Shown here: one piece after another, positions 1 through 7,877 of the stretch
Layout of the letters: every line of letters begins with the position of its first letter
How positions within the stretch are numbered: the stretch's first letter is position 1
Notes under the pieces: model-generated
The model's database searches: none
What the model was told of the DNA's origin: nothing
Seen by the model: the letters and a program-made list of their open reading frames with translations, nothing else
Translations under genes and position numbers: made by a program
NCBI GenBank assembly: GCA_903959665.1
Contig: CAJBXY010000224.1
Coordinates: 1 to 29,352, forward strand
Reading direction: 5' to 3'
Source of the DNA: an uncultured Solirubrobacterales bacterium
GTDB lineage: Bacteria > Actinomycetota > Thermoleophilia > Solirubrobacterales > Solirubrobacteraceae
DNA: 29,352 nt

Positions 1-526
1 AGGTGAAGCGTGAGACGACGGCCATCTGCAGCGCCGCCTCACGGTTGTAGGCGCGAAAACCGGAGGTCGTATCGGGAACTTCGGTCTCCGAGGCCTGACG
101 GACAACCCACGAGCCGAGCTTCTGGAGTCGCTTCTTGATCGGTGAGAAGTGTTCGATCGAGTCGGTCTGGCGGTCGCCGACGACCATGTCGGCGCGGCCA
201 TCGATGATCGGCTCGACCAGTTTTGGGATGTCGGCGCCGTAATATTGATTGTCGGCGTCGGTGTTGACGATCACGTCGGCGCCGAGCTTGAGGCAGGCGT
301 CAAGGCCGGCTTGGAAGCCGGCGGCCAGGCCACGGTTGTTCGTCAAGCGGACAATGTGGTCGACGCCGTTTGCCCGCGCGACGTCAACAGTTGAGTCGGT
401 CGAACCGTCGTCGATGATCAACCATTCGACGTCGGTGATGCCGTCGACGACCCGCGGAAGGTCGGCAAGGGTCTCCGGAAGAGTTGCCTCTTCGTTGAGG
501 CAGGGGATCTGAATGATCAGCTTCAT
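1..526 (-). CDS. Family 2 glycosyltransferase (dolichyl-phosphate-mannose/undecaprenyl-phosphate type), C-terminus cut by window edge
   Basis: Translating the minus strand from the ATG at 526 gives an open frame of 175 codons that runs off the window start. The N-terminus has the GT-A pattern of family 2 enzymes: PCLNEEATLPETL at about residues 8-20, IDDGSTD at 38-44, and a DXD-like NTDADNQ at 88-94, which normally binds the metal and nucleotide-sugar. GT2 enzymes of this type move a sugar from a nucleotide donor to a polyprenyl phosphate or another acceptor at the inner face of the membrane. The divergent membrane protein at 659 looks like a GT-C enzyme that uses polyprenyl-phosphate sugars, so the two could work in one glycan pathway; that is inference. 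A TACGAT hexamer on the minus strand (536-541) lies 9 nt before the ATG, as for a leaderless transcript. The donor and acceptor cannot be told from sequence. Confidence 0.88.
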   Translation of the reverse strand, partial: MKLIIQIPCLNEEATLPETLADLPRVVDGITDVEWLIIDDGSTDSTVDVARANGVDHIVRLTNNRGLAAGFQAGLDACLKLGADVIVNTDADNQYYGADIPKLVEPIIDGRADMVVGDRQTDSIEHFSPIKKRLQKLGSWVVRQASETEVPDTTSGFRAYNREAALQMAVVSRFT

Positions 527-535
527 CGACGCCCA

Positions 536-541
536 ATCGTA
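536..541 (-). promoter_or_regulatory. Putative -10 element (TACGAT) of the minus-strand glycosyltransferase
   Basis: The hexamer TACGAT ends 9 nt before the ATG at 526. This matches the TANNNT-then-start layout seen before many genes here and predicts a leader of only a few bases. No convincing -35 was seen. Confidence 0.4.
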
Positions 542-658
542 CGGGTCGCGGGTGACTGGAGCTGAAACGGGGCGACCAGTGAGCGCTACCGGCCAGCCGG
601 GGTCGTAGTATCGAAGCCGATCGCGAGCCCTCCAGCCGCGCTAAACCAACCGCCTTCT

Positions 659-2128
659 GTGACCACAGCCCTCGCTTCTAGATCACTCGCCTCACGCGCC
701 GGCTCGCTGCCGTGGCCGCTGATTCTGCTTGGGCTGCTGATCGTGATCGTCGCGGCGGGAACAATCGTCTTCCCGACCTACACCGCATACGACGCCACCT
801 ACTCGCTGCTCTGGGGGCGCGAGATCCTTGACGGGCAGCTGCCGGTGTTCGCCACCTACCGGGCGCCAACAGAACACCCGTTGGGTTTGGTCTTCGGCGT
901 CTTCTTCGCCGCCTTCGGCCGCGCCGGCGACCGTTTGATGTTGCTCGCCACGATGGGCAGCTTCGTCTTGATGGTCGTCGCGCTCTACCAGCTCGCACGT
1001 AACTCGTTCACGGTCCTGGTAGGGCTCGCCGCGGCAGCGATTCTCTGCACGCGCTTCGATTTTCCGTTCCTCGCGGCGCGCGCGTTTATCGACATTCCCT
1101 ACCTCGCGCTGTTGCTGTGGGCGGCGGCGTTGGAGGTGGCACGGCCACGCCGAGGAGCGCTCATCTTCTGGCTGCTGGCGCTGGCCGGGCTGCTGAGGCC
1201 GGAGGCTTGGATCATTGCTGGCATCTACTGGCTCTGGCTCTTCCCCGGGCTCTCTTGGCGCAGGCGGGTCGAATTCGCGCTGCTCGTAGGCGCCGCGCCA
1301 CTGATCTGGTTTGGCGTCGACTACATCGTCACCGGCGACCCGCTCTTCTCGCAGACGCATACGACGGCGGTGACGGCGGAGGACGGCCGTTCCAAGCCTG
1401 CTGGCGAGATTCCAGGCGAAACGGTGCTCTTCTTCAGCCAGCTACTGAAGCTACCGGTGATGGTTGCCGGCCTGATCGGGCTCGGCCTCGCTGCCTGGCT
1501 CGTGCCTCAGCGGATCCGCGTCGTGCTCTCGCTCTTTCTGATTGGCCTCTTCACCTTCGTGCTGCTCGCGCTCGGGCAGTTCTCGGTGATCAGTCGTTAC
1601 CTGCTGCTGCCGGCGATCATGTTGATGATCTTTGCCGCATTTCTCGTCGCCGGTTTCACGGTCATCAAGACCGGCAACGTACGCAAGTACTGGTCGATCG
1701 CTGCGGCCGTCTCTGTCGCGGCGCTAGTCATCTGGACGGTTGCCCGCGTCAACGTCGGCGTCCTTGTCTCGGAGCTGAAGTTCCGTGGCGATTCGATGCG
1801 CGCGCTAACCAGCCTGCTCGACCGGCCTGATGTCCGCGCCGCTGCCAAGTGCGGCCCGGTTCTCACGAGCAACCACCGCCTCGTGCCGGGCGTCCGCTGG
1901 ATCATGGACCTGCCTGCCGACCAGGTGATTGCGCGCAGCGACGTGCCGGAGTCGTCGAAGGTGAAGAGCGGGATCGTCGTGCTCGCAGCCGGCAGGGCGG
2001 TGCTTCTGCGCGGCGGGCTCGACCATGAGAACCCGGTTGCCGCTGACACTCTGCGCAACCTTCCGCCCGCCGGCTACCGGCCGATTGCCGCCAACGAGCT
2101 CTATTCGGTGTACGGGCGCTGTCGCTGA
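659..2128 (+). CDS. Polytopic membrane protein, GT-C-like glycosyltransferase
   Basis: The product has 489 residues and starts with GTG. After a short basic N-terminus there is a hydrophobic helix at about residues 18-40, then a loop rich in aromatic and charged residues (YDATYSLLWGREIL, then APTEHPL). Several more membrane helices run to about residue 370, and a soluble C-terminal domain of about 120 residues follows. That order, an early acidic extracytoplasmic loop followed by many helices, resembles GT-C fold enzymes (ArnT/PMT-like) that transfer sugars from polyprenyl-phosphate donors outside the membrane. The family call rests on architecture, not on a diagnostic motif. The neighbouring divergent GT2 gene may make the lipid-linked donor (inference). 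A TAGTAT hexamer at 606-611 is a possible -10, giving a leader of about 40 nt. Confidence 0.75.
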   Translation: MTTALASRSLASRAGSLPWPLILLGLLIVIVAAGTIVFPTYTAYDATYSLLWGREILDGQLPVFATYRAPTEHPLGLVFGVFFAAFGRAGDRLMLLATMGSFVLMVVALYQLARNSFTVLVGLAAAAILCTRFDFPFLAARAFIDIPYLALLLWAAALEVARPRRGALIFWLLALAGLLRPEAWIIAGIYWLWLFPGLSWRRRVEFALLVGAAPLIWFGVDYIVTGDPLFSQTHTTAVTAEDGRSKPAGEIPGETVLFFSQLLKLPVMVAGLIGLGLAAWLVPQRIRVVLSLFLIGLFTFVLLALGQFSVISRYLLLPAIMLMIFAAFLVAGFTVIKTGNVRKYWSIAAAVSVAALVIWTVARVNVGVLVSELKFRGDSMRALTSLLDRPDVRAAAKCGPVLTSNHRLVPGVRWIMDLPADQVIARSDVPESSKVKSGIVVLAAGRAVLLRGGLDHENPVAADTLRNLPPAGYRPIAANELYSVYGRCR

Positions 2129-2145
2129 GCGCAGCCCGCTAGGCC

Positions 2146-2151
2146 TATCCT
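2146..2151 (+). promoter_or_regulatory. Putative -10 element (TATCCT) of the riboflavin operon
   Basis: TATCCT lies 8 nt before the ribD ATG and predicts an almost leaderless operon mRNA. The whole gap after the preceding gene is only 31 nt, so there is no room for an FMN riboswitch in front of ribD. Confidence 0.5.
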
Positions 2152-2159
2152 GATCGCTA

Positions 2160-3290
2160 ATGGAGAGTTCGGTTTCAACGCGCGATCAGAAGTTGCTCGC
2201 CAAGGCGATTGAGCTTGGCCGCAAGGGGATCGGCAACGTCAGCCCAAACCCGCAGGTCGGCGCCGTGATCGCCCGTGATGGCGAAATTCTCGGCGAGGGA
2301 TGGCACGAGCGCTTCGGCGGGCCGCACGCCGAGGTCAACGCGATCGCCGACTGCGGCGGGGTGGACCTGCACGGAGCAACGCTCTACGTCTCGCTCGAAC
2401 CGTGCTGTCACCAAGGGCAGCAGCCGCCCTGTACCGATGCGATCACAGCAGCAGGCATTGCGCGCGTCGTCGTCGCCAGCGACGACCCAACGGAGAAGGC
2501 CAGCGGTCGCGGGCTGGGCATATTGCGCGACGAGGGCGTCGAGGTTGAAGTCGCCAGCGGCGAATTAGCCGCGACTGCGAGGCTTGAGAACCAGGCCTTC
2601 CGCAAGCACGCGCGCAGCGGCAAGCCTTGGGTTCTGTTCAAGTCGGCGATGAGCATCGACGGCAAGGTCGCCACGCGCGAAGGCGATTCGCAGTGGATCT
2701 CTGATGCCAGCAGTAGAGAGCTCGTCCATCTCTGGCGCGCCGAGGTTGACGCGGTCGCCGTGGGAATCGGAACGGCGATGGCCGATGATCCGCAGCTGAC
2801 GGTTCGCACTCCCGGCGTCGAGTTTCAGCCGCGCCGGATCGTCTTCGATTCCGATGGCCGGCTACCGCTCGATTCTCAGCTCGTCGCCGGCACACCGGAG
2901 CTGGAGCTAATCGTGATCGTTACGCGCGCCGCACCGCGAAGCGCCGTTGAGGCGCTTGAATCGGCCGGGGCTGAGGTGATCGTCGTCAGCGGCGAAAATG
3001 AGCCGCTGAGGGTCAGCGACGCGCTGACTCAGCTTGGCAATCTCGATCCGCCGGTTACGGCACTTCTGCTCGAGGGCGGACCGCACCTCGCGGGCGCCTT
3101 TTTCGATGCCGGGGAGATCGACGAAATCCGCCTGTTCGTCGCCCCGCTCGTGCTCGGTGGCGCGACCGCGCGTGATCCGCTGGAGGGAATGGGTGCGACG
3201 CTGATCGCCGACGCCACTCGCGCGCTCTCGCTTACGGCTGAGCCGGTCGCCGACGACATCCTGATCACCGCCCGACTGCGAGAGTGGTAG
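2160..3290 (+). CDS. ribD: Bifunctional riboflavin biosynthesis deaminase/reductase RibD
   Basis: The 376-residue protein carries out the two steps after GTP cyclohydrolase II: deamination of the pyrimidine ring and NADPH-dependent reduction of the ribose side chain. The N-terminal deaminase domain (about 1-150) has the zinc site: HAE at 56-58, then PCC at 81-83 and a Cys at 91 in PCCHQGQQPPC. The C-terminal reductase domain (about 155-376) begins near KPWVLFKSAMSIDGK and includes AEVDAVAVGIGTAMADDP. Length and domain order are standard. It opens a tight four-gene rib operon. The ATG at 2160 directly follows a -10-like hexamer, which supports this start. Confidence 0.97.
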   Translation: MESSVSTRDQKLLAKAIELGRKGIGNVSPNPQVGAVIARDGEILGEGWHERFGGPHAEVNAIADCGGVDLHGATLYVSLEPCCHQGQQPPCTDAITAAGIARVVVASDDPTEKASGRGLGILRDEGVEVEVASGELAATARLENQAFRKHARSGKPWVLFKSAMSIDGKVATREGDSQWISDASSRELVHLWRAEVDAVAVGIGTAMADDPQLTVRTPGVEFQPRRIVFDSDGRLPLDSQLVAGTPELELIVIVTRAAPRSAVEALESAGAEVIVVSGENEPLRVSDALTQLGNLDPPVTALLLEGGPHLAGAFFDAGEIDEIRLFVAPLVLGGATARDPLEGMGATLIADATRALSLTAEPVADDILITARLREW

Positions 3291-3292
3291 GC

Positions 3293-3883
3293 GTGTTTAC
3301 CGGGCTGATCGAAGATCTAGGAGCGCTGAGCGGGATAGAGAGCAACGAGCTTGGCGCCAGGCTGACGATTCGCAGCGTGCTCGCCGCTCAACTCTCGGAG
3401 GGTGATTCGGTCGCCGTCAACGGCGTCTGCCTGACGGCAACAGAGATTTCGGCAGAGAGCTTCTCTGCCGACGCGATGAACGAGACTCTCAGTCGCAGCT
3501 CACTCGGCGCGGCAGCTGCAGGCAGCGCTCTCAATTTGGAGCTTCCGTTGAGGGCAAACGGTCATCTCGGCGGCCACATCGTTCAAGGCCACGTAGACGG
3601 AGTCGGCACAGTCGCTTCGACGCGCGAGGACGGTATCGCTCTGGTCCTGACGATTTCAGCCGCGCCTGAACTGCTTCGCTACGTCGCTGAGAAGGGCTCG
3701 ATCGCGGTCGACGGGGTTTCGCTGACGGTTGCCCGCGTCGATGACCGCAGCTTCGACGTTTGGCTAATCCCCGAAACGGCGCAGAGGACTAATCTCGGCG
3801 ATGCTCAGCCGGGCCGTACAGTCAACCTTGAGGTTGACATCCTCGCCAAGTACGTCGAACGACTTCTCTCGAGCACTCAATGA
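3293..3883 (+). CDS. ribE: Riboflavin synthase, alpha chain
   Basis: This enzyme joins two molecules of 6,7-dimethyl-8-ribityllumazine by dismutation to give riboflavin. The 196-residue protein is an internal duplication of two lumazine-binding barrels, as the family requires. The first has NGVCLTATEIS and the second has VDGVSLTVARV, with GGHIVQGHVDGVG at the first barrel's end. I start at the GTG at 3293 because it gives the family's invariant opening MFTGLIEDLG. An upstream GTG at 3284 would add three residues and overlap ribD. The gene lies 2 nt after the ribD stop and overlaps ribBA by 4 nt (ATGA). Confidence 0.96.
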   Translation: MFTGLIEDLGALSGIESNELGARLTIRSVLAAQLSEGDSVAVNGVCLTATEISAESFSADAMNETLSRSSLGAAAAGSALNLELPLRANGHLGGHIVQGHVDGVGTVASTREDGIALVLTISAAPELLRYVAEKGSIAVDGVSLTVARVDDRSFDVWLIPETAQRTNLGDAQPGRTVNLEVDILAKYVERLLSSTQ

Positions 3884-5178
3884 CCAATTCTGCTGAAACC
3901 GATTACCGCTTCGCGACCGTCGACGAAGCGCTGGCCGACATCGCCGCCGGCAAGATGGTCGTCGTCGTCGATGACGAAGACCGTGAGAACGAAGGCGATC
4001 TAGTAATGGCCGCCGAGCACGTGACGCCGGACGCGATCAATTTCATGGCCAAGCACGCGCGCGGTTGGATCTGTCTCGCGCTGACGCCGGAGCGCTGCGC
4101 CGAGCTTGACCTCGAGCTGATGACGGCGAAGAACGAGACGCCTTATGAAACGCCGTTCACCGTCACGATCGAAGCCCGCGACGGAGTCACGACGGGGATC
4201 AGCGCCGCCGACCGTGCGCAAACGATCCGCGTCGCCAGCGACCCAGCCAACGGCCCTGAAGCGATCGTCAAGGGCGGGCACGTCAACCCGCTCAAGGCCA
4301 AGCCCGGTGGCGTGCTAGAGCGCACCGGCCACACTGAGGCGAGCGTTGATCTGGCTCGGCTCGCTGGCTGCACGCCGGCCGGGGTGATCTGCGAAATCAT
4401 GAACGACGACGGCTCGATGGCTCGTGTCGATGACCTCAAGGCCTATTGCCAGCTCCACGATCTGAAGATGCTGACGATCGCCGACCTGATCGCCTACCGG
4501 CGCAAGAACGACAAGCTCGTTGAGCGCGTCGTCTCGACAACGATGCCGACCGCCTTCGGCGACTTCATCGTCGTCGGTTATCGCTCCTTGGTCGATGACA
4601 AGCACCACGTTGCGCTGGTCAAGGGCGATGTTGAGGGCAAGGAAGATGTGATCGTCCGCGTTCACTCCGAGTGTTTGACCGGCGACGTATTCCACTCCCT
4701 GCGCTGCGACTGCGGTGATCAGCTCGAAGCTGCGCTTGCCGTGATCGAAGAGGAAGGGCAAGGGGTGCTGCTTTACCTCGCTCAAGAGGGACGGGGGATC
4801 GGCCTGCTGAACAAGCTGAAGGCCTACAAGCTTCAGGAGGAGGGCTACGACACGGTTGACGCCAACCTTAAGCTCGGACTCCCCGCCGATCTTCGCGACT
4901 ACGGGATTGGCGCGCAGATTCTTGTAGACCTAGGGCTCAGCTCGATTCGAATCCTGACCAACAACCCGAAGAAGATTCACGGCCTTGAGGGCTACGGGCT
5001 TTCGGTCAGCGAGCAGCTGCCGATCGAGCCGGCATCGAATCAGCACAACGCCGACTACCTCGAGACCAAGCGAAGCCGGATGGGTCACACGCTCCATCAT
5101 CAAGGGCTGAACCTCGACGAGGAGATGATTCACGCCGAGCGCGAGCAGGATAGGGCCGCGGAGGACGGCGATGAGTGA
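3880..5178 (+). CDS. ribBA: Bifunctional 3,4-dihydroxy-2-butanone-4-phosphate synthase / GTP cyclohydrolase II
   Basis: The protein (432 residues) supplies both precursors of riboflavin. The N-terminal RibB domain (about 1-205) makes the four-carbon unit from ribulose 5-phosphate; it shows DDEDRENEGD at 31-40, HVNPL near 134-138 and GHTEASVDLARLAG at 150-163. The C-terminal RibA domain (about 210-400) opens the GTP ring; its zinc ligands are Cys265, Cys276 and Cys278 in ECLTGDVFHSLRCDC, followed by EGRGIGLLNKLKAYKLQE at 303-320 and DLRDYGIGAQIL. All key residues of both domains are present, so both activities are expected. The start overlaps the ribE stop (ATGA) and the end overlaps ribH by 8 nt, indicating translational coupling. 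Confidence 0.97.
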   Translation: MTNSAETDYRFATVDEALADIAAGKMVVVVDDEDRENEGDLVMAAEHVTPDAINFMAKHARGWICLALTPERCAELDLELMTAKNETPYETPFTVTIEARDGVTTGISAADRAQTIRVASDPANGPEAIVKGGHVNPLKAKPGGVLERTGHTEASVDLARLAGCTPAGVICEIMNDDGSMARVDDLKAYCQLHDLKMLTIADLIAYRRKNDKLVERVVSTTMPTAFGDFIVVGYRSLVDDKHHVALVKGDVEGKEDVIVRVHSECLTGDVFHSLRCDCGDQLEAALAVIEEEGQGVLLYLAQEGRGIGLLNKLKAYKLQEEGYDTVDANLKLGLPADLRDYGIGAQILVDLGLSSIRILTNNPKKIHGLEGYGLSVSEQLPIEPASNQHNADYLETKRSRMGHTLHHQGLNLDEEMIHAEREQDRAAEDGDE

Positions 5179-5605
5179 GCGCTACGCGATTGTCTGCGCC
5201 CAGTTCTACCCCGAATTGGCCGAGCGCCTAACCGCGGGCGCGCAGGCCGTGTTTGCTGAAGCTGGCTGCGAGCCGGCTGAAACTTTTGAGGTTCCTGGCG
5301 CCTTCGAGCTTCCGGCAGCGGCGAAGTTCTGCGCCCAGTCGGGCCGCTTTGCAGGCGTCGCCTGCCTCGGCGCCGTGATCCGAGGCGAGACAGATCACTA
5401 CGACTACGTTTGCGCTGAGACAGCGCGCGGAATCCAAGCTGTCTCGCTCGATACAGCTGTGCCCTGCTCGTTCGGCGTGCTGACCGTCGATACGCTCGAT
5501 CAGGCGCTTGAGCGCTCCGGCGGCGGCGTCCGTGACGCCGGACGCAACGCCGCAAGTGCGTTGCTGGCGTTGCAGGGCGTGCGCTCTCAGCTCGACGCCA
5601 CCTAG
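5171..5605 (+). CDS. ribH: 6,7-dimethyl-8-ribityllumazine synthase
   Basis: Lumazine synthase condenses the pyrimidine from RibD with the four-carbon unit from RibB. The 144-residue protein has the family's landmarks: VPGAFELP near residues 41-48, LGAVIRGETDHYDYV near 75-89 with the catalytic His, and FGVLTVDTLDQALERSGG near 104-121. The usual GETPH is GETDH here, a small variation. It is the last gene of the rib operon and starts inside the end of ribBA, so it is probably translationally coupled. Confidence 0.95.
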   Translation: MSERYAIVCAQFYPELAERLTAGAQAVFAEAGCEPAETFEVPGAFELPAAAKFCAQSGRFAGVACLGAVIRGETDHYDYVCAETARGIQAVSLDTAVPCSFGVLTVDTLDQALERSGGGVRDAGRNAASALLALQGVRSQLDAT

Positions 5606-5638
5606 CCTGCCCAAAGCGCAGGCAGCGGATCCCAGCGC

Positions 5639-5644
5639 TAAGCT
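5639..5644 (+). promoter_or_regulatory. Putative -10 element (TAAGCT) of the small membrane protein gene
   Basis: TAAGCT lies 8 nt before the ATG at 5653. The spacing predicts a leaderless start and favours that ATG over the in-frame TTG at 5647. Confidence 0.45.
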
Positions 5645-5652
5645 TTTTGCAG

Positions 5653-5976
5653 ATGAACGGACAGGTGATCGCCCTACTGATTACAGGCATCTCCCACGTC
5701 GGCGCGGCGCTGATTCTCGTCGTCATGCTGATCCGCCTCGGCGGGGCTCGCCCGCAAGACCTGCGCGACTGGTGGGACGGCGACGGCGGCTCCGGCGGCG
5801 GCCCTGACGAGCGTCCGAACCGTGGCCCAGGAGGTACTGGGATTCCGCTTGCCGACGCGCAGCCAAGCTCGGTTCGTTTGCGCGGCCCCGGCACTATTGC
5901 CGCTGCTGATCGCGCGCCGCGACGCAGCCCTCATCGTCGCCCGGCGCCGCAGCGCGACTCTGAGCCGGTCGGCTGA
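5653..5976 (+). CDS. Small single-pass membrane protein with a Gly/Pro/Arg-rich tail, function unknown
   Basis: The 107-residue protein has one clear hydrophobic helix at about residues 5-27 (VIALLITGISHVGAALILVV). An acidic, Trp-containing stretch follows (RDWWDGDG), then a disordered tail rich in Gly, Pro and Arg. I do not recognise a named family. Support for a real gene comes from the hydrophobic-then-disordered layout, codon use like the neighbours, and a -10-like hexamer 8 nt before the ATG. An in-frame TTG at 5647 would add two residues. It sits between the rib operon and rpmB. The topology is probably a short N-terminus outside and the tail inside, since the charged residues lie after the helix. 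Confidence 0.6.
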   Translation: MNGQVIALLITGISHVGAALILVVMLIRLGGARPQDLRDWWDGDGGSGGGPDERPNRGPGGTGIPLADAQPSSVRLRGPGTIAAADRAPRRSPHRRPAPQRDSEPVG

Positions 5977-5980
5977 CCGC

Positions 5981-5986
5981 TACACT
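5981..5986 (+). promoter_or_regulatory. Putative -10 element (TACACT) of rpmB
   Basis: TACACT ends 10 nt before the rpmB ATG, which predicts an mRNA with a leader of only about 3-4 nt. No ribosome binding site is visible in that gap. Confidence 0.45.
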
Positions 5987-5996
5987 GCGCAGCGCA

Positions 5997-6188
5997 ATGG
6001 CCAAGGTATGTTTCAGCTGCAGCAAGGGACCGGCGTTCGGCAACAGCCGGAGCCACTCGATGGTCGCTACGCGACGTCGTTTCAATCCCAACCTGCAGAA
6101 GGTTCGGATCGTCGTCGATGGCGCGCCGCGCCGCGAATACGTCTGTACACGCTGCCTCAAGGCTGACAAGGTCCAGAAGGCCCTTTAG
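5997..6188 (+). CDS. rpmB: 50S ribosomal protein L28 (zinc-ribbon form)
   Basis: This is a 63-residue large-subunit protein. It shows the family features FGNSRSHSMVATRRRFNPNLQ at about 14-34, given here only as the landmark around SRSHS. Cys5/Cys8 and Cys50/Cys53 form two CXXC pairs, the zinc-binding C+ form. C+ and C- paralogues are exchanged under zinc limitation in some actinobacteria; this copy is the zinc-dependent type. rpmB followed by a FakA/YloV-type gene and recG is an order also known from Bacillus. Confidence 0.96.
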   Translation: MAKVCFSCSKGPAFGNSRSHSMVATRRRFNPNLQKVRIVVDGAPRREYVCTRCLKADKVQKAL

Positions 6189-6191
6189 GCT
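6186..6191 (+). promoter_or_regulatory. Putative -10 element (TAGGCT) overlapping the rpmB stop
   Basis: TAGGCT uses the rpmB stop codon as its first three bases and lies 10 nt before the GTG at 6202. It supports that start for the downstream kinase gene. Confidence 0.35.
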
Positions 6192-6201
6192 CTGCGGCGC
6201 A

Positions 6202-7863
6202 GTGCCGCAACCTAAGTCCAGCTCCAGCCTGCTGCGCTTCCGCGCGATCCTCGGGGGCGCACTAGTCGCGCTCGAGGAGCGCCGCTCGGAGATCAACGAC
6301 CTCAACGTCTTCCCGGTAGCCGACGGCGACACCGGTGACAACATGGTGCTGACGATTGAGGGCTGCTTGGCCGAGCTCGATCGTCTTGCCGAAGAGTCCG
6401 GCGAGCGCTCGCTCGACGAAATCGGCCGTGAGGAGATCGTCGACCTTGTCGCGCGAGCGGCGCTGCTGAGCGCACGGGGCAACAGTGGCGTGATCCTCTC
6501 ACAGCTTATTCGCGGCGCCGCGGAGGAGTTGATCTCGCGGCCCGGGGTGTTGGTAGACCCGGTGCTGATAGCGCTCGCGATGCAGCGCGCTGCCGAGCGC
6601 GCCTACGCTTCCGTTCGCGAGCCCGCCGAGGGCACGATCCTGACTGTGATGGCCGACATGGCGACGGCTGTCACGGCAGCGCTGGAGGGGCTCGAGCCGA
6701 TGCCCGCTGACGCAACTGCCGATCAGCAGAACGCAAGGATCGCTGATCTGCTTGAGATCGCCGTCGTCGCGGGCGAGGAGTCGGTGCGGCGTGGCCCCGA
6801 ACTGCTTCCGGTCTTGAAGGCCGCCGGCGTGGTCGACTCCGGCGGCTATGGCGTCGTCGTGCTGTTCGCTGGCTGCGTCACCGCGCTACGTGGCGAGCAG
6901 GGGCTCGCGGTAGCTCACCACGCTGCGCCGGCCCGTTCCAGCGAGCCCCAGCACGAGTCGTCGACCTTCCGCTTCTGCACCAATTTTGCCGTCACCGCTA
7001 ACAGTGCCGGTCGGCTCGCAGAGTCACACGATTACATCGCATTGCTCGAACAGATCGGCGATTCGGTACTTGTCGTCGGTGATCAGGTGACGCTGCGCGT
7101 TCACGTTCACACCGACGAGCCGGAGGCCGCGACGGCGCTCTTCGCCGACGTCGGGCAGGTTTCGCGGCTCGATGTTGCCGATATGTCGGCGCAGATCGCC
7201 GACCGTGAGGAGCGGCTGGCGGGCGCGGCCCATTCGCGCTGCGGCACGCTGGCGATCGTCGCCGGTGACGGAATCGCCCAGCTCTACCGATCGCTCGGGG
7301 CAGATGTGCTCGACGGCGGCGAGACGCTCAACCCTTCGACCTACGAAATCCTTGCTGGCATTCACTCGGTGCCGGCCGACGAGGTCGTCGTGCTGCCCAA
7401 CAGCCGCAATGTCTTCATGGCCGCTCAGGCCGCCGCCGAGATGTCCGAACGGGTGGTTTATGTGGCGCAGTCAAGCGAGATGCAGGCCGGTTTGGCGGCG
7501 CTTGTCGCTGCGCGCTCAGAGCTCTCTGCGGCCGAAAACGTTGTTCTGATAGATCAACTCTTGGAGAGCGTGCGCAGCGGCAGCGTAGCCCGCGCCGCCC
7601 GCGCCGACGCGGAAGGACGCTTTGCCGAAGGCGAGGCCGTCGGCTACGTCGACGATCAGCTGATCGCCTGGGGCGAGCCTGGCTCGACGCTACGAGAGGT
7701 GATAGAGCGACTTGCCCAGGGCAGTGAACTATTGACGATTATTGCTGGGGCTGGGGCTCCAATCGATCAGGCTGGCGTTCAGGCTCTAATTCCCGCAACC
7801 GTTGAGCTCGAACAGCACGAGGGCGGCCAGCCAGGCCGCTGGTGGCTGTTGTCCGCTGAATAG
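6202..7863 (+). CDS. DhaL-domain kinase of the FakA/YloV family
   Basis: The product (553 residues) resembles FakA, the ATP-dependent kinase that phosphorylates FakB-bound fatty acids for phospholipid synthesis. The N-terminal DhaL domain has the magnesium/nucleotide motif NVFPVADGDTGDNM at 35-48 and SARGNSGVILSQ near 91-102. The middle domain starts near FRFCTNFAVT, and the C-terminal domain has VVVLPNSRNVFMAAQ with PNSRN at about 399-403, as in FakA (PNNKN). I start at the GTG at 6202, 13 nt after rpmB, since a start inside rpmB would give a non-homologous leader and the -10-like TAGGCT fits 6202. No FakB partner is in the window, so fatty-acid kinase activity is inferred from the family. 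The gene lies 14 nt before recG. Confidence 0.88.
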   Translation: MPQPKSSSSLLRFRAILGGALVALEERRSEINDLNVFPVADGDTGDNMVLTIEGCLAELDRLAEESGERSLDEIGREEIVDLVARAALLSARGNSGVILSQLIRGAAEELISRPGVLVDPVLIALAMQRAAERAYASVREPAEGTILTVMADMATAVTAALEGLEPMPADATADQQNARIADLLEIAVVAGEESVRRGPELLPVLKAAGVVDSGGYGVVVLFAGCVTALRGEQGLAVAHHAAPARSSEPQHESSTFRFCTNFAVTANSAGRLAESHDYIALLEQIGDSVLVVGDQVTLRVHVHTDEPEAATALFADVGQVSRLDVADMSAQIADREERLAGAAHSRCGTLAIVAGDGIAQLYRSLGADVLDGGETLNPSTYEILAGIHSVPADEVVVLPNSRNVFMAAQAAAEMSERVVYVAQSSEMQAGLAALVAARSELSAAENVVLIDQLLESVRSGSVARAARADAEGRFAEGEAVGYVDDQLIAWGEPGSTLREVIERLAQGSELLTIIAGAGAPIDQAGVQALIPATVELEQHEGGQPGRWWLLSAE

Positions 7864-7877
7864 TTGACGATTAGGCG

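Noticed and set aside
692..1360. Minus-strand open frame rich in Arg, Gln and Glu opposite the membrane protein
   Set aside because: Composition is the mirror of hydrophobic codons on the plus strand, with no independent support.
2129..2159. FMN riboswitch before the riboflavin operon
   Set aside because: The gap is only 31 nt and holds a -10-like hexamer; the conserved FMN element needs well over 100 nt.
3284..3292. Earlier GTG start for riboflavin synthase
   Set aside because: It would put three residues before the invariant MFTGLIE opening, so 3293 is preferred.
5130..5894. Long minus-strand open frame opposite ribH and the small membrane gene
   Set aside because: It is Arg/Pro/Ser-rich and lies opposite strongly recognised genes; it is a GC-rich antisense shadow.
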